From: Paraphysomonas bandaiensis
Taxonomy: Eukaryota; Chrysophyceae
Reading direction: 5' to 3'
Length of the DNA stretch: 64,000 nucleotides
NCBI GenBank assembly: GCA_965644295.1
Contig: CBFFRP010000380.1
Coordinates: forward strand, 248,001-312,000
Numbering within the stretch: position 1 is the first letter of the stretch; every line of letters starts with the position of its first letter. A program made the translations under genes and the position numbers. A model generated the notes under the pieces. It was given only the letters and a program-made list of their open reading frames with translations, did no database searches and was not told where the DNA came from. Positions 7,139-21,200 of the stretch are shown piece after piece.

Positions 7139-10100
7139 CTATGATGTCGTGGATGAAGATTCGGAATACGGATATAATTCATCCTCTCTCGAAGAGTCTG
7201 ACCCATCACTCGAATAATTTACGTATTCCTCATTTAATTCGTACCGAATCGAAGAACTTTCGGAATTGTAGTCACAATGAAACATATCGACCCCACCGAG
7301 GACATCATTTTCACCGATATCGCTTGGATCAGTCTCTGTCTGTTGAATACAAGTCCCTGAAAAAAGTGAGGCCTCATCGCAAAGTGGTTTCCAGGTGCAC
7401 GAATCTAATGCTTCCTCCACAATGGGCTCAATGCGTAACGCATCTCCTTGTACTGGGTCAGGCGAATCGTCGAATTTACTTTCCTCGTTTACAATGGGCT
7501 GCGGACGGTCGAGTACGTGAGACTGCACATCTTCACCACTTGGCATCACTGCTATTGGACCTTGTCGACTCAGAGGCCGCTTGGATTTATCGCAGGCAGT
7601 CTTTACTGAGGGGTGTATATTACCATTGCATTCATCTCGGCTGGATTGGAAGTCACGCAAGTACGTGTATACAACGTACATGACAAAAAAACCTACGAAA
7701 ACGAACGACAGTGGATAAGTCCACAGAAATACCCACAACACAAAGAGGCCCCCAATAACAAGGGGCTGCAAGCTATGAATTGTTACACGCTGAACAGTTG
7801 GAGACATAGCTCCCATATGCTGCATCAATCTAATCAGTGCTGTGGAAACTGCAAACCTCGACACTCTTCTATTCGACCGAGACCATGGACTCACATTGGC
7901 GCCAATCGTAGTTGAGTGACTCACTCTCCATTTCTTGGAAAACTCTCCAGGAGAGTAGGTGTGATAACTCATTACAATAGCACTCTCGAGTAGGTTTGGA
8001 AACCTCTTGGCCAGGTTTGTAGACACAAAGAGGTAGCGCGGTGCATCAAGTATGACATTTGCAGCAGCATCTAGGGATGACGAGCATATTTTATTTACCG
8101 CTTGATGCAGTGCAAAACTAGCAGTGTGCACCTCGTTACGCGCCAAGTCAGGGATAAAAAAATGAATAATAGCACACTCTGACGTCTAAACAAATACAAT
8201 ATTATACCTTATCTATAAAATAGAGTGCCTTTACCTCATAGAACAATATTTCGATGACGAATTGCATCACACATGCAATCATGTAGAGTTTCTGTGTGAA
8301 AGTACATCAATAACCCAAGTTCTTTGCGATATTCACACTGGGCGTACCTGCCAATGATATCCACGCTGAAGGCCACGTAGCATAGAAAACCAAACACTGG
8401 TGTAGCAACAATAAAGAATAAAACTTAAGCATAGGGGGGTACTCACAAAAAAAGATTTAGTACAACGACACAACTCCATGCTATCGCCTTAACAAATTTC
8501 GTGACGACGTATGAATGTCGAAAATCTTCTTCAGATTTGGTCAAAAATATCTAATCATGGGGTGTCAGAAACAACATAACCACGTTGCAGTACTCACTTT
8601 TGCAACGGGAGTGTCACGCCCCAGTATATCCATCAAAAATTGGTGCAATATCTCAATTCCAATTTGAACATCAGAAGCAAATCTCAGCTTCTCAAATTTC
8701 GCTTGAGTTTCGTCACGAACATACTTCAGTTCGGACTTTATAGCTCGCTCCACACTGCAGGTGCGAGGGATACACAGAAACGTAAGCTCCCGCTGTCGAG
8801 AGAACTCTCCAGTTGGGTCCACACCCCACATAGCATCAAAACCTTCCTGCTGAATTCGCTTCAATACCCGGCGTTGTTCCGTTATGTCGACAGTCAACTC
8901 GAGAAATAGTTCTTCCAGAGATGATTTCCCCACGTCCTGTCCACCACCATTGTATAATTGATTCAGCTTCGTGTCTACATCTCGCCTGTCATGTAACGAT
9001 TTTCGGTATTTCTCAAGCTTGTATCTTTGTTGAAAAACTTGCGACTCCTTGCGTATAAGCTCTTGATTCTTTGTCACACGCGCTACGTGTTCTTGAACAT
9101 CTTGCAAGACATTTCCAATAGAAATAGCAGCCAATTCTTGTGCATCGATTGCGGCCTCAGGCACGACTCTAGTGGTCTGCACAGTCAATTTATCGAAGGC
9201 AGACGATCGGCGGCGAAGACTATTTATGCGCCCCTGAAAAGCCTTCACAGTATCTACGGTTGCAGCCGACACTCTACGCCCAATGCGGGCTGCCTTTTGA
9301 TATACTGTGTTGTTTTCTTCTTTTATCTTGTCTGCTGTAGGTGCAGAGAGTATTTCAATAAACAAAAAATCTACACTACAGGAATTTGTTACTAAACAAT
9401 CGTGGCCATATTGATGACTTACAGTAGATTTATTGGAGCAGTGAAGATTGCCACAACTATAGAAATAATAATAAAAATCTGCAAAAAATTAAATTACACG
9501 GAAACGGAACAGACAATACATTACCTTCACAGACATTGCAATGGGAGATGATTCACACAAATATGAATCATCAGCATCAGCATCCTCAACCCAGCGACAT
9601 ACAGAAGTATCCACATCAAACGGAGATTTCCTTCGTACACATTCCCTCTCCGTGGTATATCCACTACACTCGCCTTCATCATTCGGGTACTGTAAATCAT
9701 AACATACGGCTACAACCAAGCACAGTTCAATACATGGAAAATATTGAGTGAAGTTCTTACCCAGAATAAACATCAGCATACTCTGTACAGTCAACAGATG
9801 TACCCCTGTGAGCATACGCACACTATCGCCATTGGAGCCATTAGCAGTGAACAACACTAAGTATCTGTCACAAAAGTATGAAATACACAACAGCCATAAA
9901 TGGTATTATCGATCTACCGGTGGTGCTTGCATATTTCATCCCATAGCCGCAATAATGCCGGTTTCGTACGGTAAACAGACGGGAAAACTTCGTTTACATA
10001 AGATGTCAAGTAGGCCTTGACATCACTTTTATCCATTGTAGATCTAGCAATTTCCTTCTTTTTGCCAGACTCCTTGCCAACAACTCTATCAGAGTCATAA

Positions 10101-13100
10101 TACTGCCGCAAAGAGCACAACAAGATGCCACTGAGTCCCCCGCTCCATCTGAAATTCTAGAATCACAACACAACTAGATGAAAAGAATGCACTTACAAGA
10201 TGCCATACAGTAGAATCACCACAATAGTATCTTCCAAGTCAGAAACCGAATTTAGGTCATCTGCAGTAGTCACCGTAGTTGAAAAATCGTTAACCACGAG
10301 AGTAGATATCGCAACCACCTGCACACACACAAACGCATCCAATGAAACAGAAGCCGGTATATGATGTCGAATTATACCTCTAAAACTTTCGACTGTTTGA
10401 CAGCACTATTAAGTCGTCGAGAAGTAGCTGTGGTATTGCTTATCGCTAAAGTACAAAAACAAGTCGTATCACTCTCAGTGAAATGTTGCAACTCACAGGT
10501 GTACAAGCTCTTTCCGGCAATAATATCACATGATCTTTTGACATTTATATCGGGACAGAGTGTTTCCATAATCGCATATGTGCCATTGCACATATGGGTT
10601 ACCGTAATATCACCTTTGAGGCCTGAGCATGTCAATTCGTGAACTGACCAATCACCATCCATGCAAGTAGTGTTGACAACTTGACCAGTATTCAGCATAA
10701 GCCTTTCTTCTTTCGAATTTCTTATCACAACAGTAATATTCGGCTGATTAGTCGTCCATTGAACAGCATTCAGACGAATTCGTACCACATTTGAAGTAAA
10801 CATTGAGGCATTCTTGTAGACTTTGGGTTTAACAGACATCACTGCAACTCGTTGGCTATCAAGAGCAAGACCAGATAAAATGAGTTGTGAAGTTGCAATA
10901 TCAAGGTGGGACTCAATATCTGACTGCGGCAATGCAAGAGACAGGTTGTTACTGCCACCAAAACAAGCAAAAGCCAAACGAAATAATTCTGTAGACACAT
11001 ATTTAGGGCTCAGTCCCACAGTCATCTCATTTAACACAGTATCAGCAAAACTATCAAGGCCATTAACAACCTCTTGTAATATATTCTCTCTTTTTTGCTC
11101 GCCCGGGAGAAAAGTTGCTATCGTAGCCTGCGAAATTGAATCCAAGGACATGAAGACCTCAGAGTAGGCCTCGGAAGGAACTAATGTGCTGGTTGAGGCA
11201 TCCAGAATAGAGGATGCTATTGTCAACACTGCTGAAGACACATTCTCAGAAATTGTATCCATCGATTGAGTAATGGAAGATAGAAAAGATGCCAAATGAG
11301 CAATGCTGTCAATTGTAGGATCGTCCACCTTGGAAACACTCAACAAAAGCACTGCAAGTTGACTACGTATACTCTCAGTTGTCATGAAACTTTCCTCTAA
11401 TATATCACAAGCACTGCCATAATACCCATCGTTGCACTGACATACAACATCGCACGAATGATCTCCAACATCACAACGGTCCACAAGTGTTCCAACGTTT
11501 GCATCAACGAATAGACATCTACCATTACTAGAGCAGTTATTCACACAAGATTTAGACATTCGCTCACATACAGAAAACCCGTATTCGGTGCTTTCTTCAC
11601 ACGACTCCCACATGTCGCAGTCTGTATTCGTAGAGCAATTCCGCAATGTCCATTTAGACAAAGCAATTTCAAGTTGACTCATATCGTAACACATCGAATT
11701 GTACTCATTCACAACCCAATAGTAGCCTGCAATGCAGTCACCACAAATGTTTCGCGTAGAAGTGCAAGTCGAGCGATTAAAAGCAGAACAGCCCATTAAA
11801 ATCATACAGTCAACGCCATTCAAGACAGAACTCACAACAGATAAAGTCTCCTTCTGAGCATCAATATTACCATCACTGGAGCTTATCAGATGCCCCATTG
11901 TGCGCAAGAGAGTCGACGATGTCATCTGGGGATCGTTAACTATTAACGACACTGATTCAGAGCTATATGCATTGAGCACATCAAACACTCGCACTTGACA
12001 CAGCAATAAGTCATCATTGGATTTACCTGGCGGAAGCAATGACGTTGCAAAGGAATACTCTGATCGCCCGTGAACAACTTTACTAGTTTGTGTCTCTATA
12101 TAGGCAAATTCATAAGATAATGGGATGTCGTCGTCACTCCATTCAGAGGCTGCAAACTTAAATTTCGTTATCATAGCAGTGCCGTTAGAAGGAACAACTT
12201 CAAAAACACCTGGGGAAGGAGGAACATTAATTGCGATTGCAAGAGACGACCTGGCTCCAGACGACATCAATGAAAACACATATGGTGTCGATTTCGGAGA
12301 CAGTACTAATGCTGGAATAACAAGATTAAACTGGTGACTCCCATGACGTAATGGCGCCGTTACCGCTGTTCGAGATACAGACTTTAAATCAAGCAATGGA
12401 TCATCCACAGCCCATGTTACAGTGGCCATATCCTGTAGTAATACTGATCCATAAAGTATTAAATCATCAGAGGGATTAATTTTAATCGCTCCATTTCTTG
12501 AAGTTATTGACAGTTGAGGCGCTGACCGTTCGGTCACTGTTATCATTACCGTTTCGTGGGACTGTCGAGTGGAATCATGTACCGTAACAGTGATAGCATA
12601 CACATTACCCGTGGGTGTGGAATAAGGAGATGTAATCATTACATGCGATAATGCAGGCTGAAGTTGCAAATCACAAGTTGAGGAGAGAGTTGGCTCCTGC
12701 TGATAACACGACCACGAAAACGACAGCCCCGCCGATGTTCGTGATTCCTCGTCATAGCTTCCCGCCGCATCCACAATTAAGATGTCTCCCTGACGAATAG
12801 TCCGCTCAGTAGCTCCAGATATTGCCGCTACAATCTTACTAGAAGGAACAGACAGTTGAACCGCAGCACTAGAGGAAAGACCCGACAGCGGGCTCACTAC
12901 AGTTACCACGACGTCATACACTGAATTTGGTCGAAGGGCGAACGCAGGAAGTTTAAATTTAGTTTTGTCAGATGATATCGACGTCAGAGTGTGGTCTATT
13001 ATACCATCTCTGCTTGCCGTCCATGTATAAATCAAGTTGGCAAACGATCGAGTGCCATCACAAAAAGAAGTGTACCCTTGTGCTTGCAAAAGTAAAGGGG

Positions 13101-16100
13101 AGGCCATGCTAACTGTCCTTGACTGTTGGCCAGCTATTGAAACAACTGGTAAGGCAGAATCAACAGCACTAATTTGATGGAACCCTATACCACATGCGCC
13201 AAGAAAATTGCATAACTTGATTTCAAAGGTGTATACGTAACCAGCTACGAGCACACCGCGTGGGAGAGAAGTAGGTGGACTTATGGTATACTGAGTAGCA
13301 AAAAACTGCTCAACTGCCACAGCGGATTCCACACTAGAGCTGGTCACATTTACTGCAATAGATGACCAGCGCCTACCACCAGAAGGCCATGATGAGGTCA
13401 AATCGATCAGAACCTCGTCACACCGTCCTACAGTACTTGGAGCAGATATCGCTACTACCGGAATCATTGGTACTAGAGGAGCTACGATAGGTATTGAAAT
13501 GGAGGGAACAGACGTCCACTGGTCGCATACTGATAAATCAGAACGACACGGAGCTCGAACGGAGTTCGTACGCACAGAAACATAATCTCCCACCACTGGT
13601 CTATTTATACCTTTAAGCGTTATCGTAAGAGTCGAACTCGTACTCCACAGACAACTTGACTCTGATGCACCAGTCAGTATAAGAACATCTTCACATGAGA
13701 ATGAACTCAACTTCCTCGCTTGATCAGTTGGAGAGTCAAAGACTACTATGATATACATACCATCAGATGAAAATGCAGCACTTGACAACCTTGGGGTTGT
13801 TGGTTCTACATTAGGCGACTCCAATATAAAAGATTGAACTCCGTTATTTCCAAAAACAACTTCAAATTCCTGTGCAGAAGGGCCACCGAGGGATACGGAA
13901 GTATAATACGAGCCAGGGCTACTGCTACTAGTCAATGAAACTTTGTGGATATCGTCCCAATTCTTACCATTCAGCGTAACACTGGATGGGAATAACATAT
14001 TTGACAACAAACCACTGGAATTACCAATCGAAAGAGAAACCACTAAATCATTTGATGGAGTGCCAGTGGCATGGATTGATATAAAATTAGTCACAACATT
14101 CCCACTCACAAAAGATGTGCCAGTCAGGGTGACAATGACCCGCTTGCAGCACTGCGTTTTAATGTCATGTCTGCTCTCCATTACAGTGACGATGGCATCA
14201 GACACAATATCGACGCTTTTCGCGAGGCAGTACACATCATACAACGTCCCAGACTGAAGTCCATTCAAAGTAATTACTTGCGGTGCTGTTGTGGAATCAA
14301 CTAAGGCGAACTTATTCTGAGCCACGATTCTACCAAAAGATTCAGGAATTACTCCAGAAAAGAAGCTTGCACAGAACACTATCCCTTCTTGTGAAAACCG
14401 CACATACACATCGATAGACGACTCAGTGGTAGATGTAAACACACTCAGAAGTTCAGTTGGTACCGATGACGGCAGTCCAGTTGGACAGAATGAAGGCTGT
14501 CCTGATGGAAAACTACTTGGCATAACTGTAGGACTACCACTTGGTAGTCCAGACGGTAATCCAGTTGGTTGCCCCGATGGAATACACGTAGGAGCTCCGG
14601 TTGGTTGTCCTGAGGGCTGGCTCGAGGGCTCACCACTTGGCACACCTGTTGGTTTACCAGAGGGTCGGCATGAGGGCCAACCAGAAGGTTGACTAGAAGG
14701 TTCAGAAGTCGGTTTGCAGGTCGGCTGACCTGTTGGATCCATTGAAGGCCCGCCGGTAGGCAGGGATGTTGGCTGTCCACTTGGCTCCCAAGTTGGCTTT
14801 CCAGTTGGTTCCCCAGTTGGCTCAGAAGTCGGCTGTCCTGTTGGGACTTCACTTGGTTTCCCAGTCGGAGCAGATGTCGGTTGACCAGTTGGCTGAGTGC
14901 TTGGATGACTACTTGGCTGGCCTGTGGGCTGACCAGTTGGACAACTAGAAGGTTGGCCCGTAGGGAGCGCGGAAGGCTCCCCAGTTGGTTCAGCAGATGG
15001 TTGTCCAGTGGGTTCACCAGTCGGTTGACCAGTTGGCTGGCCGGTGGGTTCGCATGTCGGCTGTCCAGAGGGCTGACCAGATGGTGCAGATGTTGGCTGG
15101 CTTGTTGGTTGTCCAGTGGGCTGACCAGATGGTGCAGCAGTGGGTAGGCTTGTTGGCTGTCCTGATGGTTGACCACTAGGCAGACCACTTGGATGTCCAG
15201 TGGGTTCACCAGTCGGTTGACCAGTTGGCTGACCGGTGGGTTCGCATGTCGGCTGGCCAGAGGGCTGACCAGATGGTGCAGATGTTGGCTGGCTTGTTGG
15301 TTGTCCAGTGGGCTGACCAGATGGTGCAGCAGTGGGTAGGCTTGTCGGCTGTCCTGATGGTTGACCACTAGGCAGACCACTTGGATGTCCAGTGGGTTCA
15401 CCAGTCGGTTGACCAGTTGGCTGACCGGTGGGTTCGCATGTCGGCTGGCCAGAGGGCTGACCAGATGGTGCAGATGTTGGCTGGCTTGTTGGTTGCCCAG
15501 TGGGCTGACCAGATGGTGCAGCAGTGGGCAGGCTTGTTGGCTGTCCTGATGGTTGACCTGTGGGTCCACTTGATGGTTGACCACTAGGCAGACCACTTGG
15601 ATGTCCAGTGGGTTCACCAGTTGGTTGGCCAGTTGGCTGACCGGTGGGTTCGCATGTCGGCTGGCCAGAGGGCTGACCAGATGGTGCAGATGTTGGCTGG
15701 CTTGTTGGTTGTCCAGTGGGCTGACCAGATGGTGCAGCAGTGGGCAGGCTTGTTGGCTGTCCTGATGGTTGACCTGTGGGTCCACTTGATGGTTGACCAC
15801 TAGGCAGACCACTTGGATGTCCAGTGGGTTCACCAGTTGGCTGACCAGTTGGCTGACCGGTGGGTTCGCATGTCGGCTGGCCAGAGGGCTGACCAGATGG
15901 TGCAGATGTTGGCTGGCTTGTTGGTTGTCCAGTGGGCTGACCAGATGGTGCAGCAGTGGGCAGGCTTGTTGGCTGTCCTGATGGTTGACCTGTGGGTCCA
16001 CTTGATGGTTGACCACTAGGCAGACCACTTGGATGTCCAGTGGGTTCACCAGTTGGCTGACCAGTTGGCTGACCGGTGGGTTCGCATGTCGGCTGGCCAG

Positions 16101-17532
16101 AGGGCTGACCAGATGGTGCAGATGTTGGCTGGCTTGTTGGTTGCCCAGTGGGCTGACCAGATGGTGCAGCAGTGGGCAGGCTTGTTGGCTGTCCTGATGG
16201 TTGACCTGTGGGTCCACTTGATGGTTGACCACTAGGCAGGCCACTTGGATGTCCAGTGGGTTCACCAGTTGGTTGGCCAGTTGGCTGACCCGAAGGCAGC
16301 GTAGAAGGCTTCCCAGTTGGTTCACCAGATGGATGTCCAGTGGGCTGGCCTGTAGGATGACAAGTGGGGTAACCAGAAGGTTGTCCAGTTGGTTGGGAAG
16401 TAGGCGAGGGAGAATCGAGGTCAGTCATAAAAACTAGTCGTACTCTACTATTGCGGTAATCTGCAACCAAAACATAAGTGTCACTGGGACTCAAAGCAGC
16501 GTCAATCGGACTCCAAAACCGTGCATTAGTACCAATACCGTCCGAACTCCCACTGCTTGATCCTCCGGCAATGGTAGTCACCACACCTGTACTCAATATG
16601 CATTTACGAATTCGATGCGAATTGAAATCGGCGACTACGACGTAAGTGTCGTCACTTGATATGTCAATATTATATGGCTTATCGAATCTCGCATTTGTTC
16701 CAGTCCCATCTAGATATCCAGTAACAGACCCTGCAATAGTAGTCACAACCCTGGTAGACAACACAAGCTTACGTAGGCGATGATTATCACGATCTGCAAC
16801 TACAGCAAAGCTGCCATCACTCGACACAGTCACGCCACGTGGACCATTAAATCTAGCTGATGTGCCCGTTCCATCACTTGATCCTGGCGACGATCCAGCG
16901 ATTAATGACACAACTTGGGTAGAGATTATAACTTTCCGGATTCTGTCATTTGAACAGTCTACGATTACGGCCAGAACTCCATCTCCAGAAATAGCAACAC
17001 CACGAGGAAACGTCAACCGCGCGTCCGTTCCAACACCGTCAGAATTACCAGCATGCGTGCCTACAAATGTAGAAACTTCTCCAGTAGATATGATAACTTT
17101 GCGAATTCTGTGATCATTGTTTCCAGCCACAAGAGCAAAACTATTATCTGCAGACAGTGCAATACCATAGGGTTCGTCGAAGGCTGTGGAATCTGAAATT
17201 GTAGTGACCTCTGATGTAGATATAACAAGCTTCCGGATTTTATTTCCATAAGCGGCTGCAATTACTGCAAAACTTCCATCACTTGATATGCTTATTCCAC
17301 CAGGTCTATGTATTTCGGCGTTAGTACCAATCCCATCCTGAGAGTTGTCCCCATCTCCAGCAAATGTGATGACCTGTTGTGCAACACCTTGTAAAGCTAC
17401 TAAATTACGGTGAAAGTCTGGTGGAGGTGTATTGATGATTGATGTATTCGAGACAGCCAAGTCTTGAACAGTCATATCAACACAGTAACAAACACATACA
17501 CAAGTCAGTAGGCGGTATAAGTGAGCACGCAT
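7139..17532 (-). CDS. Giant NHL-REJ-GPS polycystin-like receptor, paralogue A
   Basis: Eleven exons by frame and comparison with paralogue B: 17532-10378, 10318-10197, 10148-9918, 9864-9761, 9709-9525, 9478-9423, 9375-8598, 8550-8447, 8396-8348, 8291-8235, 8185-7139; about 3,295 aa. Order: signal peptide (1-20); NHL-type propeller (about 50-370, repeated DG.GT.ARF..P and VVTTIAG units); Pro/Thr stalk (371-1025); REJ-like region (about 1030-1900); Cys-rich and EGF-like parts with CQCNDGYYGSACD (about 1910-2040); GPS-like site near 2345-2375 (YTCELQHF...CFCTLAIS); then about seven membrane helices. The helix ending IFTAPINLLVDFLF matches the FPINLLI segment of polycystin-1 proteins. An acidic Ser-rich tail follows, probably cytosolic. 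Such proteins act as surface adhesion or signalling receptors, often GPS-cleaved; ligand and role here are unknown. No PLAT domain was recognised. Head-to-head with paralogue B. Confidence 0.75.
14457..16418 (-). repeat. Pro/Thr stalk array of paralogue A (216/192-bp units)
   Basis: Coding minisatellite inside paralogue A. The basic pattern is PTGQPSGQPTS, arranged in a higher-order unit of 72 residues (216 bp) present four times between about 15,500 and 16,300, and a shorter 64-residue form (192 bp, lacking SSGPTGQP) present twice, followed by degenerate copies. All lengths are multiples of three, so the frame is kept. The array would form an extended, O-glycosylatable stalk. Confidence 0.8.
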
Positions 17533-18238
17533 TAGTCACTAATGTATCCTCCTAGCTAAATTAAGATAGATTATATGAAGCCATAGTGAATATACAGTAT
17601 GTGAAGTGGGGACTGCTGTGAGATAATTAATCAGTCGTACTATATCAGCATACGAGACGTCACTGTTCAACCAACACACAACTAACTTCCCTTTATTGTT
17701 AACCGCATTACTCGTAAAATTGGTCACGGACACAAAAAATTGGACCACTCTCCTCTATTTTCTCCTAATCCCCTCCAAAATCTAGAAAAAGTATGTTTTT
17801 TTGAATTGATATGTCCATGAATGTACACAATGGATGTGCTGCTATTCATTTATCCAGTCATTTTCACCGTATTATATATCTGTATTCGGTCTTGGAATTC
17901 TTGGAATTCCTAGCAACAGGGATATCGATATCTGGATATCTAATACGGGTGGGGTGGGAATAAACCATATACCGTATATCGTACATATGTATGTACATAG
18001 AGAGAGTAGCGTATCACGCACATGTTTCAATACTGTACTAGAAATACACACTGAAGAAGAAAGATGCCACAGATGTTGGAGTAGATTCTAATAGACCAGA
18101 TTGTCTGATACGATTATTGGAATAGTGCCGATATGAAGCTCATGTGTGTATTTGTAGCACCTTCTTGTATTGGATGGTGTTATTATTTAAGCATTGTAGT
18201 AGATAACATCTACAGTGTGTTGGAGCGTTTGGGTGTCA
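17533..18238. promoter_or_regulatory. Divergent promoter region between the two giant receptor genes
   Basis: 706 bp separate the start codons of paralogues A and B, so both promoters must lie here or overlap. Unlike the genes themselves, this segment is not an obvious palindrome: its two halves do not mirror each other. It contains palindromic motifs (GATATCGATATC near 17921 and TACATATGTATGTA near 17983). No confident TATA box was identified. Confidence 0.4.
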
Positions 18239-21200
18239 ATGAGTCTAGACGACTATATTCGAGCACTGATATTCTTTGCAGTAGTATGTTTTCCAATCCT
18301 AGGATATGAGGTTACACATACACTTGATGGGTATAATTCCAGTACCCCAACTTCGATATTTCAGCGGCGTTTGCAAGGTACCAAATTCAGACTACAATAT
18401 TCACATAACGTATACTTGCAGTACGAGCGAGCAGTAATTTTGAAGGAACTGCGGGTCAAGTCATTACTATTTCAGGAGTAATGGGAGAAGAACCGATGGT
18501 ATCAGACGGTGTGGGAACCAATGCACGATTCAAAGGCCCTGGTGGTACTAGCTTATCAAGTGACGGACGATTTGCAATCATTACTGATGCAAATGCTAAC
18601 CAGATTCGTAAACTTGATATGCTTAGTGCCCAAGTAACAACGGTTGCTGGAACTGGTGGGAACGGCGGAAACGACGGTGGATCAACCACTGCAACCTTCA
18701 ATGAACCCTATGGTATTGCACTGTCTGCAGATAATAGTTTTGCTCTTGTGGCTGGAAACAATGATCACAGAATTCGCAAAGTTATTATATCTACTGGAGA
18801 AGTTTCTACATTTGTAGGTGCGCCAACCGCTGGAAATTCTGACGGTGTTGGAACGGACGCGCGGTTGAGATTTCCTCGTGGTGTTGCTATTTCTGGAGAT
18901 GGAGTTCTGGCCGTAATCGTAGACTGTTCAAATGACAGAATCCGGAAAGTGATAATCTCTACCCAAGTTGTGTCATTAATCGCTGGATCGTCGCCAGGAT
19001 CAAGTGATGGAACGGGCACATCAGCTAGATTTAATGGTCCACGTGGCGTAACTGTGTCGAGTGATGGCAGCTTTGCTGTAGTTACAGATCGTGATAATCA
19101 TCGCCTACGTAAGCTTGTGTTGTCTACCAGGGTTGTGACTACTATTGCGGGGTCTGTTACTGGATATCTAGATGGGACTGGAACAAATGCGAGATTCGAT
19201 AAGCCGTATGGCATTGACATATCAAGTGACGACACTTACGTCGTAGTCGCCGATTTCAATTCGCATCGAATTCGTAAATGCATATTGAGTACAGGTGTGG
19301 TGACTACCATTGCCGGAGGATCAAGCAGTGGGGGTTTGGACGGTATTGGTACTAATGCACTTTTTTCGGGTCCAATAGGTATTTCCATAAGCCTAACTGA
19401 CTCTTATGTACTCGTTGCTGATAGAGACAACTTTGCGTTAAGAGTGTTATTTTTACAAGACGTCAGAGCCGAAGCACACAGCAAATCAACTATACACCCT
19501 ACCTTTATACCAACGCATTCACCCACATGGCAACCAACGGATTCACCGACTCGTGTACCGACCGTATCGCCAACAGTGGTTCCGACCAATGCACCAACAG
19601 ATGTTCCCACTCGTTCGCCAACGGCTGTACCAACAAATACACCGACACGGCAACCAACGGATTCACCGACTCGTGTACCGACCGTATCGCCAACAGTGGT
19701 TCCGACCAATGCACCAACAGATGTTCCCACTCGTTCGCCAACGGCTGTACCAACAAATACACCGACACGGCAACCAACGGATTCACCGACTCGTGTACCG
19801 ACCGTATCGCCAACAGTGGTTCCGACCAATGCACCAACAGATGTTCCCACTCGTTCGCCAACGGCTGTACCAACAAATACACCGACACGGCAACCAACGG
19901 ATTCACCGACTCGTGTACCGACCGTATCGCCAACAGTGGTTCCGACCAATGCACCAACAGATGTTCCCACTCGTTCGCCAACGGCTGTACCAACAAATAC
20001 ACCGACACGGCATCCAACGGATTCACCGACTCGTGTACCGACCGTATCGCCGACAGTGGTTCCGACCAATGCACCAACAGATGTTCCCACTCGTTCGCCA
20101 ACGGCTGTACCAACAAATACACCGTCACGGCAACCAACGGATTCACCGACTCGTGTCCCGACCGTATCGCCGACAGTGGTTCCGACCAATGCACCAACAG
20201 ATGTTCCCACTCGTTCGCCAACGGCTGTACCAACAAATACACCGACACGGCAACCAACGGATTCACCGACTCGTGTACCGACCGTATCGCCAACAGTGGT
20301 TCCGACCAATGCACCAACAGATGTTCCCACTCGTTCGCCAACGGCTGTACCAACAAATACACCGACACGGCATCCAACGGATTCACCGACTCGTGTACCG
20401 ACCGTATCGCCGACAGTGGTTCCGACCAATGCACCAACAGATGTTCCCACTCGTTCGCCAACGGCTGTACCAACAAATACACCGTCACGGCAACCAACGG
20501 ATTCACCGACTCGTGTCCCGACCGTATCGCCGACAGTGGTTCCGACCAATGCACCAACAGATGTTCCCACTCGTTCGCCAACGGCTGTACCAACAAATAC
20601 ACCGACACGGCAACCAACGGATTCACCGACTCGTGTACCGACCGTATCGCCGACAGTGGTTCCGACCAATGCACCAACAGATGTTCCCATTCGTTCGCCA
20701 ACGGCTGTACCAACAAATACACCGTCACGGCAACCAACGGATTCACCGACTCGTGTACCGACCGTATCGCCAACAGTGGTTCCGACCAATGCACCAACAG
20801 ATGTTCCCACTCGTTCGCCAACGGCTGTACCAACAAATACACCGACACGGCATCCAACGGATTCACCGACTCGTGTACCGACCGTATCGCCGACAGTGGT
20901 TCCGACCAATGCACCAACAGATGTTCCCACTCGTTCGCCAACGGCTGTACCAACAAATACACCGTCACGGCAACCAACGGATTCACCGACTCGTGTACCG
21001 ACCGTATCGCCGACAGTGGTTCCGACCAATGCACCAACAGATGTTCCCACTCGTTCGCCAACGGCTGTACCAACAAATACACCGTCACGGCAACCAACGG
21101 ATTCACCGACTCGTGTACCGACCGTATCGCCGACAGTGGTTCCGACCAATGCACCAACAGATGTTCCCATTCGTTCGCCAACGGCTGTACCAACAAATAC

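Noticed and set aside
7141-7915. Plus-strand frames of 180 and 100 codons
   Set aside because: Antisense of the last exon of paralogue A.
7139-10148. Separate small genes downstream of the GPS region of paralogue A (and likewise 28101-31333 for B)
   Set aside because: Every segment joins in frame through short GT...AG introns at matching positions in both paralogues, so they are exons of the giant genes.
8185-10318. Adhesion-GPCR-type seven-helix receptor after the GPS site
   Set aside because: About seven helices could suggest this, but the Cys-rich loop after the second helix and the IFTAPINLLVDFLF segment fit the polycystin-1-like family better.
14445-16325. Minus-strand 626-codon frame in the stalk of paralogue A, and many short plus-strand frames with 216-bp spacing
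   Set aside because: Alternative frames of the PTGQPSGQPT array; no independent start, domain or splice signal.
17533-18238. Palindromic centre of the inverted gene pair
   Set aside because: The intergenic halves do not mirror each other, so the duplication is not a simple hairpin-type palindrome.
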